From NCBI RefSeq assembly GCF_019703515.2, contig NC_059359.1, positions 3,365,001 to 3,429,000 of the forward strand: DNA of 64,000 bases. Direction: 5' to 3'. Source of the DNA: Myxocyprinus asiaticus. Its lineage: Eukaryota > Chordata > Actinopteri > Cypriniformes > Catostomidae. A model generated the notes under the pieces. The model was not told the DNA's origin and did no database searches. It was given only the letters and a program-made list of their open reading frames with translations. Within the stretch, counting starts at the first letter, position 1, and the number at the start of each line of letters is the position of its first letter. The translations under genes and the position numbers were made by a program. Shown here one piece after another: positions 12,203 through 21,931 of this stretch.

Positions 12203-12556
12203 ATTTAAAGGTGCACTCAGTAGTTTATTCCTCATTAAAAAAGTTTTGTTACTAAAGAAATTAACTGAATTTATGAAACATATATATTAAATAATGTCCA
12301 CTCACATGAGATGAAGACTCCAGTTATATCAGTAACCTTATAAAAGCTGTTTAATTCTACATGGACAGGGTCACCTCATGGGGGCTGCCATGTTAGAATC
12401 ACATGACCAGCCGAATACTACTCGCTTAATCTCAGTAACCGCCCTTTATTGGACACTTTCACTCATGGATTAAAATAATCATATCTGACCGTGAATTGTG
12501 AATTTCTACAATGGCATCTGTAACAATAGTTGTATTTGAATGATGCTGCATCCATC
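12203..12556 (-). mobile_element. MITE, copy 2 (inverted, one end lost)
   Basis: Begins ATTTAAAGGTGCACTCAGTA and follows the reverse complement of copy 1 through GATGCTGCATCCAT near 12545. It then diverges, so the distal end is truncated. It lies about 1.3 kb from copy 1 in opposite orientation. Confidence 0.78.
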
Positions 12557-12831
12557 TTTTCAGCACAAACACGCCTTCTATCTATGCAAAGCAGGCTTAT
12601 TATAGATTTCGCTATAAATTTAAAAAAATTCAGCGCAATTTTCTGACGCAATGAACCCTGTGCTATTACCGTAAGGGATGAGAATTGTAAGGAATTTAAT
12701 GATTACAGCTTCAATTCCAATTCCTTTAGGTTCCATTAACGGTGAAGAAATAGTTTTATTGCATTTACTGCCCTCAGCTGTCTGTTGCCAAATGATGAGA
12801 TCATTTCAGTTCCCTATCTGTCACTCACTCG

Positions 12832-12990
12832 ACGTTGGTGTCGATGTAGTGACACTAGGGGTCACTCTTGGGAGCCCGAGACACCTCTGGTCTTTGATAA
12901 AAGGCCAATGAAAATTGGCGAGTGGTATTTGCATGCCACTCCCCCGAACATACGGGTATAAAAGGAGCTGGTATGCAACCACTCATTCAG
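12832..12990 (+). repeat. DIRS left inverted terminal repeat
   Basis: About 159 bp, nearly identical to the reverse complement of 15171-15330. Both contain the TATA-like box and the tail AACCACTCATTCAG. Confidence 0.9.
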
Positions 12991-13009
12991 ATTTTCTCTT
13001 CGGAGCCGA

Positions 13010-13681
13010 ACGGTCATGCTCACTGAGCCGAATACTACTGTTCATTCACCTCTGCTGGATCTGACGGCGCATTTCAGCGGCTTCTCCCTCCTCTGCACTG
13101 GTGCACTGCAGAGAATGCCCCTGGGCGCTTCGGCAGAAAAACTAGAGAGTATATTTTCTGAAAGAGCATTTTTCCCCTCTAAAAGAGTATATATTTCTCT
13201 AAAAGAGCGCACACACGGAACGTCTTTTTAAAGACGCGTCTTTTTAAAGATGCTTTTCCGATTGTGTGTTATCTCTGGTTGTGCTCGTTATCTCTCGCCT
13301 TCTAACGGTCATGATCACTGTCTTTCGTGTCTGGGCACTGCTCACGCGGAGACAGCGTTCGTGGATGGTCATGTTCTCATTGTGAGAATATGTCCATGGC
13401 AACGTTGCGGTCGCGGCTCGCCTTCGTAAGAAAGCGAGCCACCCCAGAGGCTCCCGCCTCGGTCCTTTTACCCACGGGTTTGAGGCCAGCGCGGCTAACA
13501 CTGGGGGCGATTTGGGGACCCCAATGGGACTGCCTCCGCCGGGTATCCCCCCGCAGACCTCCCATTCCCCAGCATGCTCGTCTGCCCCGATCGGGCTTCC
13601 GGGTGAGTCCGCCGGCTCGTCTCACAGCGAGTTCAACCTCTTATTGGAAGCCTCAGTTGGGCTCCTCCCTTTGGGGTCGCT
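13010..13681 (+). pseudogene. DIRS gag remnant
   Basis: Degraded coding sequence starting just after the left terminal repeat. It has a cysteine-containing segment (SCSHCENMSMATLRSRLAF near 13370-13420) resembling the gag zinc-binding part of fish DIRS elements, then a proline-rich stretch. Frames shift, and it runs directly into recombinase sequence at about 13681. Confidence 0.6.
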
Positions 13682-14241
13682 TTGCAGTCAGCCGAGCTTA
13701 AGGCACTCTCCTTGAAGACTGCCCTCCTGACTGCGCTCACTTCCATCAAGAGGGTAGGTGACCTGCAAGCGTTCTCTGTCAACGAAACGTGCCTGGAGTT
13801 CGGTCCGGGCTATTCTCACGTGATCCTGAGACCGGGCTATGTGCCCAAGGTTCCCACCACTCCTTTTAGGGACCAGATGGTGAACCTGCAAGCGCTGCCC
13901 CAGGAGGAGGCAGACCCAGCCCTGTCGTTGCTGTGTCCGGTGCGCGCTCTGAGCAGCTCTTTGTCTGCTTTGGAAGCACTGTCTCCAAGCAGAGGATCGC
14001 CCACTGGCTCATTGACGCCATAACTATGGCATATCTCACCCAAAACATGCCGCCCCCGGTAGGGCTACGAGCCCATTTTACCCGTGGTGTAGCGGCTTCT
14101 TGGGCCCTGGCCAGAGGTGCCTCTCTAACAGACATTTGCAGAGCAGCGGGCTGGGCAACACCCAACACCTTTGCAAGGTTCTACAACCTCTGGGTGGAAC
14201 CGGTTTCGTCCCAGGTAGTGGCACGCAACACAAGCGGATAA
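13682..14241 (+). pseudogene. DIRS tyrosine recombinase, C-terminal catalytic part, frameshifted
   Basis: The first frame (13682-about 13945) contains LTSIKRVGDLQAFSV, with the first catalytic Arg. It continues to SLLCPVRAL. A frameshift near 13945 moves the rest to another frame: SEQLFVCFG, then VGLRAHFTRGVAASWALARG with the His-x-x-Arg pair, then GWATPNTFARFYNL with the nucleophilic Tyr, ending at a stop by 14241. Every catalytic residue recognised is still present; the frameshift and the loss of the N-terminal part make the copy inactive. In DIRS elements this enzyme integrates the circular DNA intermediate without target duplication. Confidence 0.88.
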
Positions 14242-15047
14242 GCCCGGGATAGCTGGCCGGGTGTATCGCTTGCACATAGCGCCTTCCACCTCCTTTTGAG
14301 CTGAAGACGTGCGCTGTTAATTCCCAGTAGTGTTCACAAAAGTTGTTCCCTGGTTGACTTCCTCCGAGCCCTGTGGCAGTCGAGTTTTCGGAGAGACTCG
14401 CTGCCGGCCCAGTACACGCGCTAAGAGCCCGGTTCTGGGGTAGGTGCTCCGCATGTGGCGGTTCCCTGTAAGGCTAACCCCATGCGATCTATATCTTCCG
14501 CTAATTCATTTCCCTGTTGGCAAACTGCGTCTTCCTTGGGCAGAGCCCCTCTGCCCCAGTCTCCATGTTGTAGTAACTCCTCCCCCATTGGGCAGGATCT
14601 ACCTTGAAGGCTCTCCACATGGTTGGAAAGACCATATGATGTATTCTTCCACTTAAATATCCCCCCCTCTCTTGGGGCGAGGTGTGGTCTCCGCGGTGTC
14701 CTCCCCTTGGGAGGGACACCCCCCGACTAGACCTGGCGGCCCAGTTGGATAATCCCCCTTCTTTTTTAGGGAGTGGAAAAAGAGAAGGGGAAAGAGGCCA
14801 CGACTGGGTTAAGCCTGTCTCTGTCTTTGGGTAGTCGACTTGTCCCCAAAAAGGGCCGTTCGACACTCATAACTGTGTTGGGGGAGGTTACGTGTCGACC
14901 TGGTGTGCTGGCTATGAGGCACACAGCAAGTCTGCCCACCGCACACCGCCAGTTCACGTAACACCGTTCAGCCTTGTGGCGTTTTGTATAGGGACCCCTA
15001 GTGTCACTACATCGACACCAACGTCGAGTGAGTGACAGATAGGGAAC
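14242..15047 (+). other. DIRS 3' non-coding region and internal complementary region
   Basis: GC-rich non-coding DNA between the recombinase stop and the right terminal repeat. Its last 55 bp (14993-15047) complement the outer left end of the element. Confidence 0.7.
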
Positions 15048-15375
15048 GTCATGGTTACTGGTGTAACCTCCGTTCCCTGATGGAGGGAACGAGACGTTGG
15101 TCCCTCCTGCCACAACGCTGAACTACCCGCTGAAATGGCCGGACCTTATATCGGCTCCTCAGCGTAAAACCTGAATGAGTGGTTGCATACCAGCTCCTTT
15201 TATACCCGTATGTTCGGGGGAGTGGCATGCAAATACCACTCGCCAATTTTCATTGGCCTTTTATCAAAGACCAGAGGTGTCTCAGGCTCCCAAGAGTGAC
15301 CCCTAGTGTCACTACATCGACACCAACGTCTCGTTCCCTCCATCAGGGAACGGAGGTTACACCAGTAACCATGAC
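15048..15375. repeat. DIRS right terminal unit with palindromic arms
   Basis: Arms of about 53 bp (15048-15102 and 15321-15375) are inverted copies. Each contains GGTTACACCAGTAACCATGAC or its complement. They flank the inverted terminal repeat core (15171-15330). Confidence 0.85.
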
Positions 15376-17570
15376 TATTTTAAAAGAGCATATATAACAA
15401 ATCAGACATAAATTTAATACAATTCTTGCGAAAGGCATGTTTACACAAACTTTTAAATTACTTTTCAAAGATTCAAAGATTTCAAAATTAATTCAGCTTT
15501 GCAGACTGAAGTGGTTTTTGATTCACTAAAAAGAACTGGCTCGTAACAGTCATTCGATCGGAAACCGAATTTCACTGGTCACTATGTGTTTTGCGCTGTA
15601 GATTGAAAAGACCGGGATTATAAGAGTCATTCGTTCAGAAATCGAACTACACTGGGCGAGTTCTGTGTTTTATGCTATAGATTTAGTAAGCTAAATAGTG
15701 CAGGAGTAAACACTGTCATTATTTTAGTACGGTGTTCTGTCCACATCGGCTGAAAAATGCACATTCAAGAACCGTTAATGGGATTGAAAGTTATGAAAAT
15801 CATACAGCTATGGTATTTGTTTTTTTAAATGGAATCAGTTTCAGTAAGAATGCTAATTACTGCCCACAGAAACCGGTAAACTGAATTTTGTTTAAAAGAT
15901 ATGTTTGTGCAGGGCTCAAACATTAGGATGGCCCTTGTCCATGTTGTTGAACATACTTGTTTGGTTCCCTACATATTGTAATTGATGTTTTGCATTGTAT
16001 GCCATAGTTTTCCAGAAATGCTAGTGATAATGGCAGCAGTAATTTTTCAAATGATGATCAAATTATGGAGAAGAGTGTTAACACCGTGCATATATAGCCA
16101 GACACATGCTGATATGTATATATACATTTATTCAAGCGCGCTTCCGGCATTTTAAAGAGGTGCCTGGACTCTACAGCAATGAAAATAAGCGACGCTATCA
16201 GCAGTCTTGGTGAGTTCCCCCTCAAAGTGTGAACAAACTATTAACTGTCACTGTACACCAGTGATGCACTGTAACCAGAGAAGAGAATGAAGCTTTCAAT
16301 ATAATGCTAAAACATGCTTTGTGTGGTTAAATATATGCTGATCTCATGTTCTATGAGTTGTGCTAGCTGTTCCAGGGCAAAGCTGTTAAGTCTTCACAAA
16401 TGACAGAATACTTGACAGTTTTGGCACTGCTCTAGTAGAAAAATGTCCATTAAACATAGTTTATTTTACAATGCATTAAAAAGAAATCCAATAAATATGA
16501 TTTCAAAGGACAACATATCATACTAACAGATTGGAAAGGGTAACTTGCAATCAACTTTTGGTTGTGATTAAATTAAGCTCAAGATTTGGAATGATAAAAA
16601 TTAAACCATAATGATAAGATTATCTTGTGGGCTTCATTCTTGTTTTCTTGAATCATCATTTCAACTTCTCTTTTTTTGCAACTGGTCCCAAAGGCTATTT
16701 ATAACCTTTCCCAAACAGAATTCTCCAAAATGGCTGCTCTTATATTGCCAAGAATATGTCTCTGGCTGTATCAGACAGATATTTTGCCTTGAAAGGGAAT
16801 TTGCCTAAATTACATACTCTCAAGGGCGTCGTTTACAGGTGGGAAGGGTGGGACTTTTTGCCTTTGGCAATTTTGTCCCCACCACTTTTTGAAATAGCTT
16901 TCATCAGGAAAGTGTCTAATATGGAAGAAATATCTCCAGTTCTTGAACAGGAGTTTCCATTTCATTTATGTATATTATAATAAGTGGCAATTCAGCACTG
17001 TAGTTTGTTATAATGAGTACTAGTTGCAGCTGTTATCAATAGCGTTGATTGACAGCTGGCAATGTTCACATGCACCAGTTGCCATGCTTAATTACCCACT
17101 CCGCTGTAGAGCAGCTCGTGCTCCTTTCCAGTTAAATTGCAAAACAAAATGTAAACAGAAGTTTCCCCTGGGCACGGGCATAGTGCCCAACAGTAGTTTA
17201 TCGTGTTCAGCACTTTATTTCCCACAGCTCAGACACCCCGTCTCTTCAAAATACTATGACTGGATCATTTGACAAGGTTTTATTTAACAACGCTTTTCTG
17301 CTTCTAAAACATTGTCAGTGCATTATCTTGCAGTGTTATTTATTTCTTGTCATATTTTCATCAATAGCAGCCTATGCTTTAAGTAGAAATGTCTTATTAT
17401 CCTCATGGTGTGCATATTTCCATGTTGTTGTTAACTAAATAATAATAATAATAATTATTGTTATTATTTTTATTATAAAACAATTCATACATGTTTGTCA
17501 GTAATTTCAGTTACAGAACAGTGACATGGTTGGGCTGAACCATTTAATTATTGTCCAGCTGTTAACTGAA
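15376..17570. other. Mostly gene-free stretch between the two DIRS elements
   Basis: No confident gene. A 76-bp imperfect tandem duplication lies at 15547-15682. A short ATG frame at 16179-16209 ends at a good donor (CTTG followed by GTGAGT) downstream of a TATA-like run near 16120, but no partner exon was found. Around 16816-16900 is a known-looking interspersed repeat. A TAA/TTA-rich microsatellite lies at 17440-17475. Confidence 0.5.
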
Positions 17571-18584
17571 TTTCCCTATCTGTCACTCACTCGAAGTTGT
17601 GTCAATGTAGTGACACTAGGGGTCACCCTTGGGAGCCCCAGACTCTGATCTTTGAGAAAAGGCAAATGGAAATTGGTGAGTGGAATTTGTATGCCACTCC
17701 CCCGGACATATGGGTATAAAAGGAGCATTTTAGCAAGCGTCCGGCATCAGGATTGGTTCGCGGCGGTAGACCTGAAGGAGGCATATTACAATGTCTCGGT
17801 TTCTCCTCGGCACAGGCCCTTTCTTCGGTTTGCCTTCAAGGGCCAGGTGCACCAGTACAAGGTCCTCCCCTTAGGTCAGTCCCTGTCGCCTCGCGTCTTC
17901 ACGGAAGTCACAGATGCAGCCCTTGCCCCGCTAAGGGAAGTGGGCATCTGCATCCTCAACTGTCTCGACAACTGGCTGGCTCTAGCTCACTCTTGAGACT
18001 TGTTGTGTGCACACAGGGACCTGGTGCCGGTTGGGGCTTCGGGTCAACTGGGGAAAGAGCAGCTCTCCCCGGTACAGAGCATCTCTTTTCTCAGGTTGGA
18101 TTTAGACTCAGACTCTATGATGGCTCACCTCACAAACGAGCACACGCAGTCAGAGCTGAAGAGCTGAAATTCACGCCGCTCAGGTCGATACATATGAGAC
18201 TGCTTCAGCACTGGTGTCAGACTCGAGTCGCGAGGTGGGCATGGCGCCGCGGCACACATCGCGTGGTCATCACGCCGATCTGCCGCTACCTGTTCAGCCC
18301 TTGGACGGGCCTTGCATTCCTGTGGGCAGCAGTCCCCTTAGTACAAGTACCCCAGGTGCATTGTGGTTACGACAGACGCCTCCAAGCATGGCTGGGGCAC
18401 CGTGTGCAATGGGCACGCAGCCGTGGGATCCGGGACAGGGCCGCGACTGCGTTGGCATGTCAACTGCCTCGAGTTGCTCGCTATGTTGCTCACCCTGCGG
18501 AGGCTTCGGCCATTGATCCAGGGCAACACGGCGATGGTAGCGTACAGTAGCCTGGACAGCTGGACAGCTCCTGTAACGAAGCAC
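17571..18584 (+). pseudogene. Second DIRS fragment: left terminal repeat fused to reverse transcriptase/RNase H
   Basis: 17571-17727 matches the first DIRS left end (same TATA-like GGGTATAAAAGG). It is followed at once by reverse transcriptase: WFAAVDLKEAYYNVSV, with a catalytic Asp, then FLRFAFKGQVHQYKVLPLG, then NCLDNWLALAHS where the active-site YLDDW has become CLDNW. RNase H begins near 18363 (VTTDASKHGWGTVCNG) and continues to NCLELLAMLLTLRR. Stops and shifts occur near 17996, 18050 and 18110. Gag and the first part of RT are deleted, and nothing of the recombinase is present. The 3' break is near 18545-18584. Dead copy. Confidence 0.9.
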
Positions 18585-18610
18585 TTAAGTTCAAATTTAT
18601 AATGAGCAAT

Positions 18611-18723
18611 CTATTACTCCATCGTAAAATAATGAGCGACATTAGTTAAGATGATTGTTCAAGCTTAAGTTGCAGCGTTATCGTGAAACCCAGCCATTGC
18701 TCGTTATTTTACAATGGAGTAAC
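18611..18723. repeat. Inverted repeat, 25-bp arms
   Basis: ATTACTCCATCGTAAAATAA (18611 on) pairs with the inverted 18699-18723 copy with few mismatches, around a loop of about 62 bp. It is probably the core of a small MITE next to the broken DIRS end. Confidence 0.7.
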
Positions 18724-18739
18724 GCCTAATATGTTGGTG

Positions 18740-19853
18740 CTGGACAGCTTATATGCAGGTCCATGTGGTTCTGTTTCAATCTAATTTTGTGGTGGTAAGA
18801 AAGACAGCGCATATAACTTATGATTCAAGTTTGCAGTTAAGCTGATTTAACAGAACACATCAGGAATACACTTGCTCTAGGCTTTGTTATAATTTTTATC
18901 CATATGAGTACTGGCGTATGTTTGTTTAAATAACAACAAACAATGGATCCATGTATTTATTCACTGACTGACAAAATCTACTGACAGTGTTAAATGTACA
19001 GTTCAAGTTATCAAATTAATAATGGAAATTTTTTATGCTTAAATTGTTTGGGTCAGTTTTTTCAAATCAAAACAATGGGAAATTACCATAAAAAACATAA
19101 GTAAATGTTTATGGCCAGAAACACATACCACTGCTTTAGTCAGTGGGAGCAGTGATAAGACAGTTTATACACATCTAATGAAAGACAGAGAGTAGGAGAA
19201 AACACACGGATGATAGATTAGCGAATCCTAACAGCGGAGGGACACACAGAGTGGGTTTTGTCGTGGTTCAGACAGAGCATCAGATTCTTGTCACAACACT
19301 CCTGCTCATGGGCATCGGTTACGTGCATGCAACAGACTGGCACGTGAATGATCTCAGCTTTGACTCAGCTATATGTACCTATGTGAAATTCCTCATGAAT
19401 GTGCATGTGTGCTTGTGAGCTAAGAATAGAGATAAGCAATCATATATGACTGGGTGGGGTTTGGATATACTAGATCAAATGTACCTTAAGATTTTATGGA
19501 TACAGGTCAATTTTATTCAAGATATGATTTAGATCAATGGTTCTCAATTGTTTTTGCTTCAGGAACTGAATTTTTAGCCTACTCTGGATGTCATGTGGCA
19601 ACCCAAGGCAGTACCAAAATTGTTGGATCGTACAAAATAAACAAAAATGTCCTTAAAATCAAACAAAGAAAATGCATAAATACTACAATGAACTGCATTA
19701 CACAAAATGCAACAATATGCAAAAGCGTTAACATGACATACACTAAGTAGCAAACTGACCTACATATAAAAAGGTTCATGCGCTCGCCGGCAAATAATTC
19801 AAAACACATTGTGGTCGACACGAACCATGTTCATCATCGTTGAAGTGAAGTCA
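18740..19853. other. Gene-free stretch with a hAT-like terminus
   Basis: No gene seen. From about 19537 the sequence ATGGTTCTCAATTG resembles the CAGTGGTTCTCAA terminus of hAT MITEs seen also at 61319. The matching end was not found. Confidence 0.45.
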
Positions 19854-19858
19854 CATTT

Positions 19859-20298
19859 TGTAACGTTGATGGTGCTGGCAATGACAAAGACGATGAAGAC
19901 GAGATGATGCAAAGAACCCAAGTGCAAATGTATTCCAATCATGATATCCAGAAACACTAACTACAAACATGAATAAAACATAAACATGAACTTGACAAAC
20001 TTGACTTGACATAAACTTGAACTATCCAACAATGTTGCATTGACACAATCACTGACAGTGGACAAAAGCAAACATGAGGCTTTAATACATGGACAAGGGT
20101 AACAAGACAAAAAAGTTAACCAATGAAAAGACAGAACTGATAACAAGATAACTAGACAATAAACCAATGAAAACAAGACACATGAACATGGAGGGAAACA
20201 TGAAATCACATGACCAGGAGACCACAAGACATGAAACAGGAACTAAATATTCAAAATAAAAGACATGAAAAACATGAACCAACAGAACAAACATTACA
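19859..20298 (-). repeat. 3' LTR
   Basis: 440 bp beginning TGTAATG and ending CGTTACA on the minus strand. The outer 260 bp are shared with 21668-21926. Confidence 0.88.
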
Positions 20299-20302
20299 TA
20301 TA

Positions 20303-20319
20303 CCCCCCCCCCCCCCCCC
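20303..20319 (-). other. Polypurine tract
   Basis: A run of 17 C on the plus strand (G on the element's coding strand) directly upstream of the 3' LTR, where the plus-strand primer of an LTR element is expected. Confidence 0.75.
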
Positions 20320-21667
20320 ACTAAGGGCAGCTCCCGACGCCCCAAAACATGAACAAACACATTAAACATGACATAATTCCAAGGTTCAATTCCAAGCTGG
20401 GGGGACGAGTCTTGAGGCATGGCTTGGCAAGACAGGGCGTGGAGCATGGGATCAGGACAGAGCCAGTGGAAGGTGGAGCCATGAGGCTCGAGGGGTGGAG
20501 ACTTGAGAGAATTGAGGGGCGGAGCCATGGAAGGCAGAGCCATGAGAGACTTGAAGGTCGACACCAGGGAACTTGGTACCCAGAGAGTAGCCGAAGACTC
20601 GAAGGGCCAGGATGGATCTGGAGGCAGGGAGGACAAAGGTGGCGCCGGAGGCTCGGAGGAGCAATGCAGAGCTGGGGTTCGGAAGATTGAGGCGGAGCCA
20701 GTGGGGCTGAGGACCATGGTGGAGCCGTAGGGATGGAGGTCCCCGGTGGAGCTGAAGGATCGGAGAGACGAGGCATAGCCAGAGGATCGGAGAGCCAAGG
20801 CGGAGCCAGGTGACCGACAGACCAAGGAGGAGCTGGTGGGACAAGGGACCCCGGTAAAGCCAACAGGCTGATGGACCACAGTGGAGCCGAGGGAACATAG
20901 AGCCGAGGTGATGTTGAGGGATCGACAGGCCAAGGCAGAGTCCAGGGCTCGGAGGGTCTAGTCGGGGTCGGAGGGTCAAAAGTCCCCCTTGCCTAATCAG
21001 AAGAACTAAGGGTGGGCACAAGGGCAGGAACCAATTTCAGCTCAAATAGCCCAGTGAGAGATGGCTCTGGAAAGAACAAGGCCTGCAATGCTGGTTCGTT
21101 GGCCAGAGATGAGCCTGAGACCTTGCATGGAGCACATTGAGGCGTGGCTGTGACGTGGCATGGAGCACGCTCAGGCGTGGCTGTGACGTGGCATGGAGCA
21201 TGCTGAGGTGTGTCTGTGATGTGGCATGGAGCAGACTCAGGATCCGGGGCAAAAGATGGCGCTAGCTCAGCGACCATGACGAGGAACTCTGGCTCAGAGA
21301 CCATGACGAGGAACTCTGGCTCGGTGACCATGACGTGGAACTCTGGCTCGGCGACCAGGAAATGAAATGGGTACATTTTTGGTCTTTTTTTTTTTTTTTT
21401 ACGTGGAACTCTGGCTCGGTGGCCATGACGTGGAACTCTGGCTCAGCGGCCATGATATGGAACTCTGGCTCGGCATCTGCCTCCCCCACAGTGAACGTGG
21501 AACCAATAATTTGCAGGGCGAGGTCGATATATTGAGCCAGGCTGTGGGTACTCTGACCGCCTGGGATCAGCAAAGAGATAAATGTCAAAACGAAAAATGT
21601 CTTTGAGGTCAACCTCATTAAAGTCCACCTGACATGCCAAAGTGCAAAAGTCCTCCACGGACTTACA
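20320..21667 (-). pseudogene. Internal coding remnant: gag-like segment, 9- and 12-residue repeats, proline/leucine-rich region
   Basis: From the 5' side (minus strand, 21667 downward) a frameshifted gag-like stretch is visible (SVEDFCTLACQVDFNEVDLK, then LAQYIDLALQIIGSTFTVGE). It passes into 27-bp repeats encoding EPEFHVMVT-type nonapeptides (21265-21475), broken by a T-rich tract at 21387-21402. Next come 36-bp repeats encoding APCHVTATPE-type dodecapeptides (21125-21245). Finally a long Pro/Leu/Ser-rich region (20450-21020) is open in more than one frame because of its GC-rich periodic composition. The function of the repeat proteins is unknown. What the repeats encode is seen directly; the gag assignment is inferred from resemblance. 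Confidence 0.7.
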
Positions 21668-21926
21668 TTGACACAATCACTGACAATGGACAGTGGCAAA
21701 CATGAGGCTTAAATACATGGACATGGGTAACAAGACAAACAAGTTAACCAATGAAAAGACAGAACTCATAACAAGATAACTAGACATTAAAACAATGAAA
21801 ACAAGACACATGAACATGGAGGGAAACATGAAATCATATGACCAGGGGACCACATGAGATGAAACAGGAACTAGATATTCAAAACAAAAGACATGAAAAA
21901 CATGAACCAACAGAATAAACATTACA
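21668..21926 (-). repeat. 5' LTR, truncated
   Basis: Matches the outer part of the 3' LTR with scattered substitutions. It ends abruptly at 21668, next to the gag-like segment. Confidence 0.88.
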
Positions 21927-21931
21927 CATTT

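Larger units (their letters stand above)
12809..15375 (+). mobile_element. DIRS1-like retrotransposon, internally deleted
   Basis: A tyrosine-recombinase retrotransposon with inverted terminal repeats. The left terminal repeat (12832-12990) recurs inverted at 15171-15330. A short internal copy at 14993-15047 complements the outer left end (12809-12866), the arrangement used by DIRS elements to template the ends of a circular intermediate. A TATA-like GGGTATAAAAGG lies in the left repeat near 12954. Gag-like coding (13010-13681) is fused directly to the C-terminal part of the tyrosine recombinase (13682-14241). Reverse transcriptase, RNase H and most of gag are absent, so this copy could move only with help, if at all. 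Confidence 0.9.
19859..21926 (-). mobile_element. LTR retrotransposon remnant, probably Ty3/gypsy type
   Basis: Bounded by TGTAACG and CATTACA and flanked by a perfect 5-bp target duplication CATTT (19854-19858 and 21927-21931). The element reads on the minus strand. Its 5' LTR (21926 to 21668) matches the 3' LTR (20298 to 19859) over about 260 bp but lacks the last 170 bp, the primer-binding site and the gag start. A 17-G purine tract abuts the 3' LTR. Inside are a gag-like piece and long repeat-rich coding sequence. No protease, RT or integrase remains. Confidence 0.9.

Noticed and set aside
13327..13701. 124-codon arginine/proline-rich frame as a separate protein
   Set aside because: It lies within the DIRS gag remnant and is open only because of high GC.
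20082..20933. 283-codon minus-strand frame as a host gene
   Set aside because: It spans the end of the LTR element's internal region, the purine tract and the 3' LTR, and two other frames are equally open over the same repeats.
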